A DNA stretch of 64,000 nt from positions 124,001 through 188,000 of the forward strand of contig JAZAYU010000035.1 in the NCBI GenBank assembly GCA_038501625.1, read 5' to 3'. Below the pieces are notes generated by a model. The model saw only the letters and a program-made list of their open reading frames with translations, was not told the DNA's origin and made no database searches. Below, piece after piece: positions 21,460-34,106 of the stretch; the stretch's first letter is position 1; every line of letters starts with the position of its first letter. Both the position numbers and the translations under genes were made by a program. The DNA comes from Corbicula japonica (taxonomy: Eukaryota > Mollusca > Bivalvia > Venerida > Cyrenidae).

Positions 21460-23733
21460 CTGGAAATACAAAAAGTTTTTAAGTCTGGATCATTCTTCCA
21501 GCTGGCTTCAATTATACTTTTGTTTTCGAAATATGTTTCACGATAATTGTTTTAGTTGACAAGTTTATTGTGTTTACGCACTAGCATCTCAAATTTAGAT
21601 TGATAATGCCTGTCAGATCAGGTCGTGTCTATATTTTAAACAGGTTATTTAAGACAGTGTATGTCATGTGCTGACATACATTTTGTACTGCAAAGATTCA
21701 GGTCGTTGGAATAGATTAACGTGTACTTTGTCTAAATGCTTGTACAAAATAACGGTTTATATTGGGAAGTGGCAAGTCACGGAAACAGTGAAAACGGGTC
21801 TCCGGTGATTTTGGGGGAAGCTCGTACATTTACTTTAAATTTATCTCTTATTTTCTCATAACTGACAGGTAAATTTGCTACCCATTGTGACGCCAAGTTT
21901 GACATTTACCGCAAAATAAATAATAAGCAAAGTAGCTTATTTTATTACGCCATTTCAATGTTGGACTTCTTTTCCAATGCCCTATAAAATAAGTGCATTG
22001 TTAATTTGATTTTACATTATGTAATTACTGGTGTTTAAAGAGGTTCATAAGCGGTTCTTTCGCATTGATGCTGACACATTCAAAGTGTAATTAATGAAAA
22101 CTCCTCTACTTTAAACATAAAATTCAAACAATACTGCATAAAAAGTTAGAAACGCAAGTTTTCTTCAGTTACGACATATGCGACCTTGATATTCTATACC
22201 ATGACATTTTGATTGTTACTCAATTAGCTGATATGCGACATTAACATTATGTCATGTAGATCCAGCTTTGCTATTATTCAAAAAGGTTTGAAATGACGCA
22301 CAAACGTTGACTAAGAAATGTGTCGACGCCGGAAGTGGATTAAGATACTGAGCGTTCATCAGTTCCGACCTTTAAGACTAGTAACTGGTGGCTACTAATT
22401 TTTCTAAAGTTGAAACTGACTTAATGATCTTAACAGATTACATAATAACTCTCTATATGGTCAGGTTTCAGATACATCTGGCAAGAGTTCAGCTTCTTCT
22501 TGAGAAATGTATATTAGTGATTTGTTTTCTTCTTCATGTAATGATATATGTACGTGATTGTCTTCTGTTTTTTGTTTTCTATCACGAATGTTTGACTGAT
22601 TATAATCATATATTATGAATAATCCATACTATTTGTTATGTAAGACTCATTCGTCTGCTTCTGTATAACCTATTTGTTGTCGTTTTTGCATTTACATTAC
22701 AGTTCCATCATTTGTGAACTATTCATTAAGAGATTCTACAACGTTGAGTACACAAACCGTTTTCAATAATTTTTAATCAAGATATTGTTAACTACGCAAC
22801 TGAGGTTTAAGATGAATGACCGTTACAAATAAACAGAGCATTTGTACTTATTAAAATACCATCCGTGGACTGTATTTTAAAGTATTTAATATCAGTCATT
22901 TGTTTAAAATGTCGAGTTAATTAATGAAGAATAAAGATGTACGTTCAGAATAATTGTAGTGTTGAAATTAATGATATATCCTATTTGTTTCTGTCCAGCT
23001 AGCGCATAAACACAAATGGGCCCAACAACGGATTTAAAGCGAATATTGGAATCGGTGTATTTACACATATAATGTGTGCAGGACTGCCCATTGATTAATC
23101 TAATCTTTTTCTTGAAAAAAAAAAAATATTATCATTATTCTGATTAAAAATACGTCAAGCTAATATTTTATGGGAATATAGAATAATTACCCTTATAAAA
23201 ATGTTATCAATATTTCTCATTATTTTTTAATCGATTTTTATTTCGTCCTCAGCGAAAATTTTTGGGTTTTTCCAGGTGTGCGAATCCAAAAAGGCTTCAT
23301 GATAAAATTAAACAATCAAAATGTTTTTTTCATACTCTGATGAACGTAATAAAATGTCGATTTAATCTTTGTATTTAACTCAAAAACTGGTCGCCATTTC
23401 AGCAAATCAGATCCTTGAGATTTGAGACTGATCTCAAAACTTAGTTTTATGATCTTGGGCACAGTTCTCAAAACCTAAGATGGTACTGGCTTATAATATT
23501 TTAAAAATGTCTGGAAACATGATTTAAGTAAGTAACTATTAAACCAGCTTAGATTATAAACTTTTTATATACAAGTACCTTGTTTTTCTTTACTTTGTTT
23601 TGAGTTTTTTTGGATATAATAACATTCACCTAAAGAAGAGTCAAATAAACTCGAAACGCGTAGTGAAATATTGGACTTTGTCTTCCTTTATTTATTTATA
23701 TTTGTTTTTCTTTATATAATATATAAGTAGAAT
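21460..23733. other. Upstream of the first seen exon: no gene found
   Basis: AT-rich. Contains a solo right arm of MITE A (23386-23459). No signal-peptide exon with a frame-compatible donor could be identified. This could be intron or 5' flank. Confidence 0.6.
23386..23459 (+). mobile_element. MITE family A, solo arm
   Basis: Matches the right arm of copy 1 (ACTGGTCGCCATTTCAGC through TTAGTTTTATGATCTTGGG). The CCAAT box is mutated here (AGCAAATCAG). The left arm is missing. Confidence 0.8.
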
Positions 23734-24274
23734 TAGATGAAATGGGAACTTTGAAAGCCGACGAACACGACAAATATGAAAATATTGCAGGCTCGGTTTG
23801 ATTGAGCGTGTTCATGGGCAGTAATGGAAATACATATTACTGCCCACGCCGCCTAGCCCCGGGTTGAGCGCAAATCAATATTTACACCAATAAACAGTAC
23901 ACTTGTGATCCATCCTAAACGTTGGTATGCATATGGCGGTGAACATGGAACCTTCAATGTGGTATTTTCAGATTAATACCATTCCATGTTCAGCGGCGTC
24001 TGGTACCCAGGTAAAAGAATGGGTTTGCCCTAATTGAGAAAACAATGGGCGGAACTAAACAGAATAGAACTTTGACAGGGGATCTGAGAATATAAATCTT
24101 GCATATCACAGACAACGCCAAAGGCAAAATTTAAAAAGCAGGAAGTATATCCTAAGGGTGATTGAACAATATCCGAACCTGTATAGGCTGGGATATTGAA
24201 ACCACCTATCTATAAAATGGCGGAAATATTTAAACAAAGGCAATTTTAGAAGTACTATTGACATTGTACATAAG
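23734..24274 (+). repeat. R1 dispersed repeat, long copy 1
   Basis: 541 bp, collinear with 56642-57183 at high similarity. Landmarks: GGGAACTTTGAAAGCC, AAATATTGCAGGCTCGGTTT, an internal small palindrome around a CCATTCCATGTTCAGCGG block, and GACAACGCCAAAGGCAAAAT. No long frame is open in either copy. Type of element unknown. Confidence 0.85.
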
Positions 24275-24303
24275 TATCGTGTTCAACGACCTTCAAAGGA
24301 CGT

Positions 24304-24362
24304 AACTGATAACAGCACTGATTGAATGCACGGGGAGACTTTTTACAGCCGCCACACGGCAC
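24304..24362 (+). repeat. R4 dispersed repeat, copy
   Basis: Core CACGGGGAGACTTTTTACAG followed by CCGCCACACGGCACAAAAC. Same core occurs at 6435-6487 (minus), 43128-43185 (minus) and 48834-48890 (plus). It directly follows the R1 copy. Confidence 0.65.
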
Positions 24363-26340
24363 AAAACAACGATATCAGGCTTTAATTGTTGATTTAAACA
24401 AATGTCTGATCGTTGAAACCGTAAACAGTATCTTAAAGTTCCATTTCAAATGTTAATAAATATTTTAAATTGTATATTACATGAATTATTTAAAAAAAAA
24501 AATATAATGACCTTTTCTGAAAAACATCTTATACCGAAACAGAATTAGATGACTTAAGGCAATGCTTGTTTATGGGTTAAATAATTCCATTATTACGATT
24601 TTAGAATGTTTGATGACATAATTTTATATGAATGATTGAGAATGTCTGCTCTACTCATTATTGCATCTCTGTAGAAAAGAGACAATAGCCAGCTAATGGA
24701 ATCTTACATAATTGTGTCTATAAGTTTAGACGTTCGTTTTCCGCTGTCAAACGGAAATTAGATTCGGAAAGAGTGATCAGTCCCCTAGAACAAACATACG
24801 ATTTTCTAGTAGAGATTTCTCCAAATATGCTTATAGTTATTTTTGGAGAGGTTATCAATTTCAATACAAGCAACAGATGTATTACGGGCAATAAGCAGCA
24901 ATACTTCAAAGCGTCAAATGTAACATTTACAAAGCCTTAAAATAACGAATATCGTGTTTTACATTTCTTACAATAATCCAATCTGGTTTAAATGAAATGT
25001 TGAAAATATGTTGTAAAACAGCCAACAAAAATCTTTAAGTTAATGATTTGTCTTTCCCTCTCTTCTTTGTTGTGCGGATGTCTTCTGGATATTGCCATGT
25101 GGCCATGCGGATATGCTTTTTCAGTTTAGAAGCTTTTGAACTCTAGACTGTATTCAACATGTATAAGGATTCAAGTCTTAAGCATCCATGTACTGTTGAC
25201 GTTGACTATCCGTTTAATCGTAAGATTACTACAAGAATAAATTATTTCGTGTTATATTTTACATTTTCATTTTAAAAATTAAAAATCTATAGAAATGCTA
25301 TATGGTTGTAGATTTCAACAATCGTATGTTAGGAATTTAACATACAGGTACCAGAATACGAATATTCATGTTGGTATTTTGGTATTTATTCTATCGTGGT
25401 ACAACAAATATAACATTTCGAATATGTTCGGAATATTTCGATCGAATGCACAGGCATTATATACGTCGAGTAGAATTATATAATCAGCTGGATCTATGGG
25501 TTTAATATCCCGTGTGATATGTTCATATTGATGGAGAAATGACTACATAAATCCAGAGAATTAATGGGCAAGAACAATATCATCCACGCTGACTTATATT
25601 AGGCAAACTTATTTTAACAAAGTGAACTACAATTTGTGTAAGCATAAATCTTATGTGGTTAAAACAAACAACTTTTATATCAGATTCATCAAACAAACAG
25701 AAAAGAATAAAAAACAACAGAAAAAGATCGAATGTTCTGTACTCGACCCTCTGCATAAGTGAAAATTCACAGTTAACAAACTTAGACGTTTGCTCTTACA
25801 AAACAAGCATCAATAAACTTTATGTCACAAAAAGGCAAATATGTTTTGCCTATCAAATATAGATCAATACTCAAATTTGCTTAGGAAAACAATTTATGGT
25901 GTGAATAAATGTCTTCTTGAGAGAATTAAGTAGAATGTTTGTGAGATATAAATTAGCAAACATCACAGAAGAGCTCCAGGGCTCGAATTAGTCTGTAAAT
26001 CATGAAAATAGACGAAAGGCGAAATGTTCAAAGCCATCAGATATCACAAAAAAAGAAAGTTACACTAGTCTTCTTTAAATGATAATATACACATATAAAA
26101 TGTTAATATTTATAAATGCTATTTTTCTCCTGAGAAAAGCTCTTTTTTCTACAGAAAAATCATTTTTTGCAATTTTTTTAACAAGGAAACTTAACTTGTT
26201 CATATAAGAACTTTTAAGGGAAAGAATTAGATTGGTGCACCCATGAACCTGGTTTAAAACCTTCGCAAGGCGGTAGCTTAGATTGTAACACCTCTGGTCC
26301 TCATTTTCGTTACTTCTCTGTGCTGTCTATTTTGAAATTG
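24363..26340. other. Unassigned AT-rich DNA
   Basis: No gene recognised. A decayed R2 fragment (minus) sits at about 25044-25110 (CTCTCTTCTTTGTTGTGCGG, CGGATATGC). A hydrophobic frame on the minus strand near 24800-24905 lacks both an ATG and a usable donor. Confidence 0.6.
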
Positions 26341-26347
26341 ATCATTT

Positions 26348-26440
26348 TATTACCCATGCTCTCATTTCCTCTTTACTGTTTGGCTGTGCGGGGAGGCTGT
26401 GTCTTCTGGATGTGACCATTCCGGTTATGCACGTCTCACC
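26348..26440 (-). repeat. R2 dispersed repeat, fragment
   Basis: Minus-strand copy of the 5' signature: CATGCTCTCATTTCC, GGCTGTGCGGGGAGGCTGTG, then ATTCCGGTTATGC. Truncated. Confidence 0.65.
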
Positions 26441-26785
26441 TTTTGCAGAGCGTTTAAACAGTTTGTTTTAATATTCAATGCGATATTTTTTAATGACCAG
26501 GGCGCATGGTCCCTATGTTAAATAAATAGGTATGCATAATCAATTTAAGTGATAGGAACTTCACAAAATAAAATTATGACAGCGAAGCATGTGAATTAAA
26601 TGAAAACAAGAGTAAAAACATAAAATTATGTTATCGAACAAATCCAAAGCTTAGCTACTTATGAAAATGAAATATGCAAACAAGCCATATATAAGCATAC
26701 AATAAACAGATAAGCACAACGTGCTAGGAACCCTGATGAAAATGATGTGGGAGCGGGTGCGACCCTGAATATAATAAGTATTCTA

Positions 26786-26970
26786 AGTAACGAAGTCTCG
26801 TTCAACCTAAATTAATATTCGAAATAACGAAGTCTCGTTCAACCTAAATATTAGTATTCGAAATAACGAAGTCTCGTTCAACCTAAATATTAGTATTACG
26901 AAATAACGAAGTCTCGTTCAACCTAAATATTAGTATTCGAAATAACGAAGTCTCGTTTGACTTAAATTTA
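26786..26970 (+). repeat. Tandem array, 39-bp unit, about 5 copies
   Basis: Each unit holds TAACGAAGTCTCGTTCAACC and TAAATATTAGTATTCGAAA. AACGA and TCGTT within each unit form a short dyad with a 4-base loop. The outermost units are diverged. Confidence 0.9.
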
Positions 26971-28467
26971 AATATTGTATTTATTTTTGAAATTGTATAT
27001 AGGTTGTATGTTGAAGCTTTTATTTTACTTTGGTTTTCAGCAATTTGTTAGAATGGAAGCAAACAATAAATAAATACCTAATAATTAACGTGACATTTTT
27101 TAGAATTGAAAGCTATAAGAATCTGTATCTACTTTTTTCTAATTCACCTTTAACCCATTGCTAAGCCCCTTTAAACAAATTTTGTCATCAAAGTGACCAT
27201 TCCCCATTACTGTCTCATTCTCTTTTTTTCAATAACTCTTTTCTGTTAGTGTAATCAAATCAGAATCTAGCTTATATTTCCATGTACGTAAATGAAGCAT
27301 TCTTATCTGTTCTGATCAGTTCTTGTACAGCAGAAAACAACAAATTGTTAGATAGATGTTACGCCTAATAAATAAGAAAACAACATTTTCAGTAGTATCA
27401 AGCAGGTTTATATCCATTATTATACGTATATAAATATTTCCACTGAGTTTACCATGGTTATTATGTAAATTTCTTTGTTTGTTTAAGTCAAATCTTTAAT
27501 AAATTACAATTAAAAATTCATATCGGAGCTCAAATTATGACTATTCATCTTTATAAGCTGATGTTTAACTAACTACAAAAAATATATGTATAAAAATACG
27601 TGTACAGCCGATATTAACCATCAAATGAGTGGTGACGTTGTCAACTCTTGTAATGTAGAACTCTACCAGAGGCAACTAGCAATTACCCTCAATTAGGTTT
27701 GCGAACGGACTAAATAGTATTAGGTGATGGAAAATCTCCGAAATGCCACCGGGAATCTTCATTTCGATATCAGTGAACTTCATGTATGTCATGTAACTTT
27801 TCAAAACCAGACATGTTTTAGATGAGTTGCTTAAATTGATAGAAGCATGCATATTTGAGTCATTTTATTTGATATTTTTTAATGCAACGAGACTGCCATT
27901 AACTAAGACGGAAAATGTCATACTCCATCATTGTCAGAAATTGATGATTTCTTAGACGCATTTTAATATTCACATTTTTTTCTATATACTCCAACAAACA
28001 AATGCTACAATGTATAAAATGACACACGCGATGTTGATATTCGAAATTTATATACACGAGTTCGAAAAAAGCTACCGGAAGTTTTGCTTCTCTGTTTCGA
28101 TAACAATTTAAACTTTAAATATGACTAAATTATAAATTAAAAACAATGTTAGTTTACAGTTTAGCATTTATAATAAAATAATACCATTTAAATCAATTAA
28201 AAACTTATATCTTACTAATAGCCTAATTCTTATGCAGATAAATAACACTTAGCATGTCATTTTTGTAGACTAGTGTATTAGTTAGATGACTAAGGTCAAT
28301 TATAAAATGATTGCGCAGCAAACAAACATATTACCTCACTCATATTTATTAGCAACAAAAAACTCAATATGCAGGAGATTAGTTGAAGGCATTCTAAATG
28401 AAAAGCATTCAATGTGATGTGTATGGCATTGTTAACTCTCGTTGGTACACGTAACATTAGATCAGTG
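26971..28467. other. Unassigned AT-rich DNA
   Basis: 1.5 kb in which I see neither a repeat family nor a coding signal. Confidence 0.6.
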
Positions 28468-28609
28468 CCCAAGGTTATAAAACTGAGCATGGAAACCAGT
28501 CTCAAATCTCAAGCATCTGATTGGCTGAAATGGCGACCAGTCGCCATTTCAGCCAATCAGATCCTTGAGATTTGAGACTGGTTTCCAATCTCAGCTTTAT
28601 AACCTTCAG
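28468..28609. mobile_element. MITE family A, full palindrome
   Basis: About 140 bp, almost complete inverted repeat with arms of about 70 bp: CCCAAGGTTATAAAACTGAG at left, CTCAGCTTTATAACCTTC at right. AGCCAATCAG occurs once on each arm in opposite orientation. The centre is GGCGACCAGTCGCC. Confidence 0.9.
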
Positions 28610-28944
28610 ACCAGACTTCACATTATATTTCCAACAGAAGATCACAACAACCATTAATTCCAATGCTCTATCATATGGTGTGTTTTTGGCCTGAATCCCG
28701 GCGCATAAATTTTGTAAGAATTACCTACTAAAAACGCACTAGGCAAAATGCAGATTAATCCCAGAAATATATTTGCTTTAGAAGACGAAGAAACATTTAG
28801 CTTGAAATATTCTGACGATCGTTTTCTTTTCTTTTTTTTCGTGGATTTCCATTTTTATAGAAAATATCAAAGTTTCGCCTTTAAATGTAAGTTGGTTATT
28901 AATAATAGGTGGATGATAACAGCAAATAAATTTGTACAGAATGA

Positions 28945-29165
28945 CAACTTTATTTGGAAACTGCCATATTTAACAAATATTTATACATCATGAAAACCAC
29001 TTTTATTATCACAACTCTTTCAAACTGTCATAATAGTCTGTGTACAAAGATGAACTGTCAATATTTGCTCTTTAAATTCCGATATGGTAAAACGCAATCA
29101 CTTCTGCAAGACATAGTTCTACCAGCAGTAGACTGCTTTTCATGCAGCAAACAAATATGTCTGCA
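28945..29165 (+). repeat. R3 dispersed repeat, copy 1
   Basis: Shares ACTGTCATAATAGTCTG-type text, TATTATCA and a CAAAGATGAACTGTCAAT stretch with 36755-36945 and 45720-45900. The small frame through it is not conserved between copies, so it is not read as a gene. Confidence 0.6.
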
Positions 29166-31940
29166 AGTGCAACAAAGTGATGTAAATAAAGACATTCATA
29201 CTAGCTTTTTTTGAATATTCATAAAACACGACGTTGCTTCAACTCACAGTTTCTATAAAAGGAAAACGTATACAGAATAAAAGATAAAACTTGATTGAAA
29301 TAGTTATTACGTCTGTGAAACACCGAATACAAAATATTTTATTGTAATGAATTTAAAATATCCTTTAAGAAAATAGTTCGACACAACAATAGTCTGTATG
29401 GATATTATACAAATATAAATGGCAATGCATGTATGGATAGTAAGGTTAGCCTTAATTGTATTGGATTAAAAATTGCAATACCTTAATCAAAAAAGCTCCG
29501 TATGGTTGAAATTTAAATGTTTACTTTAAAATCCAACTTAATTCTTTTCGGGATAAGGGCTATAAAGGACTAGTGAATGAGCTTTTAGTTTTAGTCATCT
29601 AGCAAAATATTATGATTTAGTCAACAGACATACTTAAAAACAAGCTGAAAGTATTTTGGACATGGGCATATTGTTTTCTCGATGATATCTCTAGAAGTCT
29701 GGAAAAAGAGGATATTGGTAGATGTTTTGATCACGAATTTTTCGTTTGAAAAACATACGTCTCATACTTGGTATCTGTCTTTTGATGAGATTTGTTAATC
29801 TTTTTTTGCAACCAGACCGTGGTAAATAATGCCAAGCCGAACAGAATAATACGACGATTCTATAGAAGTTTCACATTTAACATTATTTGAGCCTATAAAG
29901 TCTTCTTCTTATTCAAGGATTAGGTCAATTTAGAGCCAATAGACGTTTTGAAGCAAGTTCATTATTAATGGTCTAAATTGATGCTGGGAAGACTAAGAAG
30001 TTACAAATATAATAATAAGCAACCATTATTATTTTCAGTATTTATCATGTGTTTATGTCTGTAACTATGTTCATGCGATTTGGCTGGCGACTGATTGAGA
30101 CATATTACTCAAACAAGTTCACCAATAAAATGATTTTGCACCCTCATAGCTATTTTAAATATGCCATTAATATTTATTGAAATTGTGTTTTATTGCAAAA
30201 ATAGCACCCACAAAATAGATGCATGTATTATTAATCAAGTTCAGAGTAAATCACAGGTTCCACAATAATTTATGCACATCTCGGTCTATAGAGTCAGCTT
30301 ATAATTTAGTATCTTGTGTATGCAAACTTTTAAAAGTTATAATAAGAGCATGTTTTGCATGTTTGTTTTCTAACGTCAGCAGACGTTTAGGTCATTGATT
30401 ATGTGTTTTAATTAGTTGAAAAAAGACAAAAAAGATACGGATGCTTTGGCACACCCTACAATTTACACGTCGAGTGTACGGCTTGAACGGCTTTACTGAT
30501 TTTATTGCGCTTACGCTCAGAAAGAGAGACAAAAAAACTAACTTCTCAACAACATTCGTTATTGCTGTGCTGTAGCTATACTAAGTTTTTGTTGTTCTTG
30601 TTTTCTCTTTTTGCTACATGTAGTACCTAAGCATACGAGATTCCTGAATGTGCTCAACGTTTTAACTAGGTTGTTTCCAATTTTCGAATGAACCTGTTGT
30701 AAAGGTTCAGCTAAACTTCGCAATGAAAGTTCTTTTAAGGTTATTCTCATGTGAAGGTTCAATTAAACCTTCCTACTTAAGTTCTGTATAGAATATTCTT
30801 ATATAATATTGACTATTATGATTCTCATTACTGTTGTCTCTGTCAGGATAAGATACTTGATGGGGTGACGTTTTAGTACTAAAAGCCAGACATATTTCTA
30901 AACAATTACTTTAATATATTGTGACGTTGTTTGACGTTGATAGCCCCAACACACGGGAAAGGACAAGAAACCAAGAAATTGATGCAATATACAATCATTG
31001 AGAAAGGTTTTTTGTTTGAAATGCTCTTCGTGCTGAACTTAATTTACAGATGGGGAAAAATATAGTTATTAAGTTGTCTTTTTGCAAGCATACATTTATA
31101 AATCTGAATCCTAATTGCTATGGCTTTTCTATTTTTAACATGTGTTTTCTACTTCTGCTGAAAACATTTGAGCATTGCAAGAAGTAGATGCTAAATTAAC
31201 AATTAACAATTATGTAATTGGTTTGGTTTTATTTGTGTTTTAATTGCTAGCACTAAAGAAGCATTGCTGTATTATCGTAACGACGAACTGTTAAGCTTGC
31301 AATGCTTAATCATAGTTTATAAACGTATTATATTATAGTTTTCCAATATAAAACAAAAATGCATTGTTCATCAGGGAAGGTCTCTTGGAGTCCCGGCAAC
31401 GTCTATCAATCAGAATATGATAGTCAGTTTTGCGTACAAACAACACAAGATAATCAAGATGAATGTGAACTAGAGGGATTCAATGCAGCCTGTAAAGAAA
31501 ATAAATGACCTAATATAAGGAAAGGGTTTCAGGGCAAACATTACTCGTTCGGCATTCTTTAGTTCAGCCTATTATTATTTTGCTGATCTAATTAGCATAC
31601 TGCATTAAAGCGCAAAAGAAGAAATATTAATTTTCAGTACAACTTGTATTAATTGATACTAATAGATCGCGAAATGTCCTGTCAGTGAAATACAGGAAAT
31701 TTTCAATGCCTTCTGTCGGAAAGAATGTTTTAAGAGAAAAACAAACGACTGTTCTGTAACTGTATCGCGCTAAATGCGTATTACGGGTTTAAACAACAGG
31801 ATAGTGAAAACAGTCGGACAATTTTCAATGAAACAAAAATATCTGTATTTGCCCTATTAAAATTGCGCTGAAGTAACTATTTTCAACATGAAGCGCCCTG
31901 TTTTCATTAAAAATTACGTGTACTTTTTATCCATAAAGGA
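29166..31940. other. Unassigned AT-rich DNA
   Basis: 2.8 kb without a recognised gene, RNA gene or well-defined repeat. Short open frames have no recognisable domain. Confidence 0.6.
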
Positions 31941-31949
31941 TATTTACAA

Positions 31950-32303
31950 AAAAGTGAAAAATGCTTATCAGGAACAGCCACACTCACAAAACACAACCTC
32001 CCCACGCAGCGAAAAAGAAGAGGAAGAGAGAGCATGGTTGTTGTAAATATGTCAATCAAACAAGACGGAACAAACAATTAAGGAAAATGAGAACCTTTGA
32101 GGTTACCGCATTAGAACGGTCAGTGGTAAAACAAATTGCCACTGAGGGTTTAAACCACGTTCTAGGGGGCACCAACCTCACATATGCCCCAACAGGTTAT
32201 TGTATCACAAAACAAGCACAAGTTGTCTTAGTGAAATAACTCCAACTCACCCATCAGCTTAACAGTGCAAAAGCACATAAACATATAAAACATAAGAAGC
32301 TGA
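31950..32303 (+). repeat. R2 dispersed repeat, long copy
   Basis: Reads ATGCTTATCAGGAACAGCCA, CCTCCCCACGCAGCG, GAGAGAGCATGG, then the R2 3' half: AATGAGAACCTTTGAGG, GTCAGTGGTAAAAC and AACAGGTTATTG-type text, then ACATATAAAACATAAGAAG. It is followed directly by the TIR element starting at 32304. Confidence 0.75.
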
Positions 32304-33050
32304 TATACGCATGAAGTTTCTTTTTAGCAGCTAATAAAAGTGGTTACGTGGAAAAGTTAGTACTTATGCTTACTCAAAAACAACTTTAGTTATTCTGCAG
32401 CGCTCTTCAAGCATAATGATCAACTGTAGATGGGTTAATTACCATGCCTGAAGAGCGCTGCAGAATATCATGTTGGTAACTTTTATTTTTGAACTTACAT
32501 ATGATTTTTACGAATAACCGGGAGAAATTAGCATTGCCTTTTATTTTCTTAAAAAAATTTAAAGGTTATTGAATTGCAAGCATCTAGGACAGTAATATGT
32601 ATGAATAAGTATGAAAATTTAAACTACATGTACAACCGGTCTCAATTATTGTTGGATCTTCTTATTAATCTTCACACATTCTTAAACTCATGTAACTATC
32701 GTCAAAACAAAGAGGTAAGCAAAGCAAACAACTGCATTATGTGGAGATATCTTTTTAAAGAATCTTTTAACTTAATTCAATTTTTTTACGAAATGAGGAG
32801 AAGAAAATGACATCGCCTTTTATTTTCTTCAAAGTAAACAATTAATTACTATAAAACGTGATAAAATATCATGCTACAAAAAGTGTTTGCACTTTTTGAC
32901 AACATTTGTATATCGGTAGCATTCCAATCAACTTATTTGTTATGTTGACACAAAGGCGGGAGTAAAGTAAGTAAAGTTGTTATTGAGTAAGCATAAGTCA
33001 ACTTTTCCACGTAACCACTTTAGCTGCTAAAAAGAAACTTCATGCGTATA
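32304..33050. mobile_element. TIR element (about 750 bp) with internal hairpin
   Basis: Inverted arms at 32304-32389 and 32972-33050 (TATACGCATGAAGTTTC and the complement GAAACTTCATGCGTATA, continuing through GTGGTTACGTGGAAAAGTT). Inside the left part is a 23-bp stem-loop, ATTCTGCAGCGCTCTTCA paired with TGAAGAGCGCTGCAGAAT (about 32393-32467). No transposase frame was seen, so it is probably non-autonomous. Confidence 0.8.
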
Positions 33051-33445
33051 ATGCGGTTTATCTTAAAAAAGAGGTAGATTGAAAAAGTTTTCTTTTCAAT
33101 TCATATTTGTTTAAACAATGGCTTTTGTTAAATCCATGTTGAAAGATTTCATGCAAAATATAAAGAGTACACAAACTAACACTATTTCTTTCACTTCGCA
33201 TTACCTTTAGCATTACAAGAAATGCAAGATATAATTCTGAACGATCACAGCATATTGCGCAAAATCGAGAATAAAAACTGAGAAATTTTCACACGATTGA
33301 TATCTTGAACTCTGTATGCCTGCCACAATGCCTTAATTTTCCCGTTCGGACATTATGACAGATACATGTATCATTTTTACTTAATATACCACGTATGTCA
33401 AGAGCATAACTGAATATGTCAACATCTATATTAAATAGTGAGATT

Positions 33446-33505
33446 TGACACATGCAGACAACACAGCCTCCCAAGATTAACAATTCGAAGAAAGAGAGAG
33501 AATTT
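33446..33505 (+). repeat. R2 dispersed repeat, short fragment
   Basis: Holds ACACAGCCTCCCAAG and GAAGAAAGAGAGAG only. Low confidence because of its length. Confidence 0.4.
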
Positions 33506-34099
33506 ACGACTGTGTAATTTAATTTGTGCATGCGGGTGTGCGTGTTTGTGTCATTTTAAATTGTTTTTATGTTTTGTATCGCCGGAAAATATAGCGCAAG
33601 ATGTATTCTAATTTCTTTCTAGTTCACACCATGTTTCCGTGATAAACTGACTAATTCAAATTTAAGTTAAGGAAATGCTTTGTTTTTTGAAGTCTGGAAG
33701 ACAGAAATATTTTTTTTACTTAGCTCTTATGAGTTTTTGCAATAGACTAAGGGTTAATCAGTTGTGCAAGACGGATTTACATACTCTTAATTAACCCAAT
33801 TAAGCCTGGGGTTTACATGCTCTTTTCCAAATTTAACAAGTCATTTTCAAATTCTATAACTCACTGGAAAATGAAAATCATCTATAGTTAAAAAATTCTT
33901 GATGTACCGCGAGGTTTATTTGATTTACAGGTTGTTGTTATTTCGTCTTGATGTTCGACTTGAAGAGATAACATGTTAATATTTCGCAGAAATAAAAATT
34001 CGGAAGATGATAATGATATTTTTAAAATAAGGCAAAGATAAGGAAATTAAGCATTTTATGTAAGTTAGTTTATATTCGGAATATTCATTTTATTATTAT
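33506..34099. other. Unassigned AT-rich DNA
   Basis: No gene or repeat recognised. Confidence 0.6.
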
Positions 34100-34106
34100 C
34101 CCCACA

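Noticed and set aside
24800..24909. Signal-peptide exon for the receptor (leucine-rich stretch followed by SPKITISIFGE on the minus strand)
   Set aside because: There is no ATG in frame after the preceding stop, and no GT donor in the phase needed to join the exon at 21459. The resemblance to an iGluR N-terminus is probably chance.
26786..26970. A CRISPR array
   Set aside because: Units are contiguous tandem repeats without unique spacers, in a eukaryotic genome.
28748..29214. Plus-strand small proteins
   Set aside because: They overlap an R3 repeat copy, and the frames are broken in the other copies.
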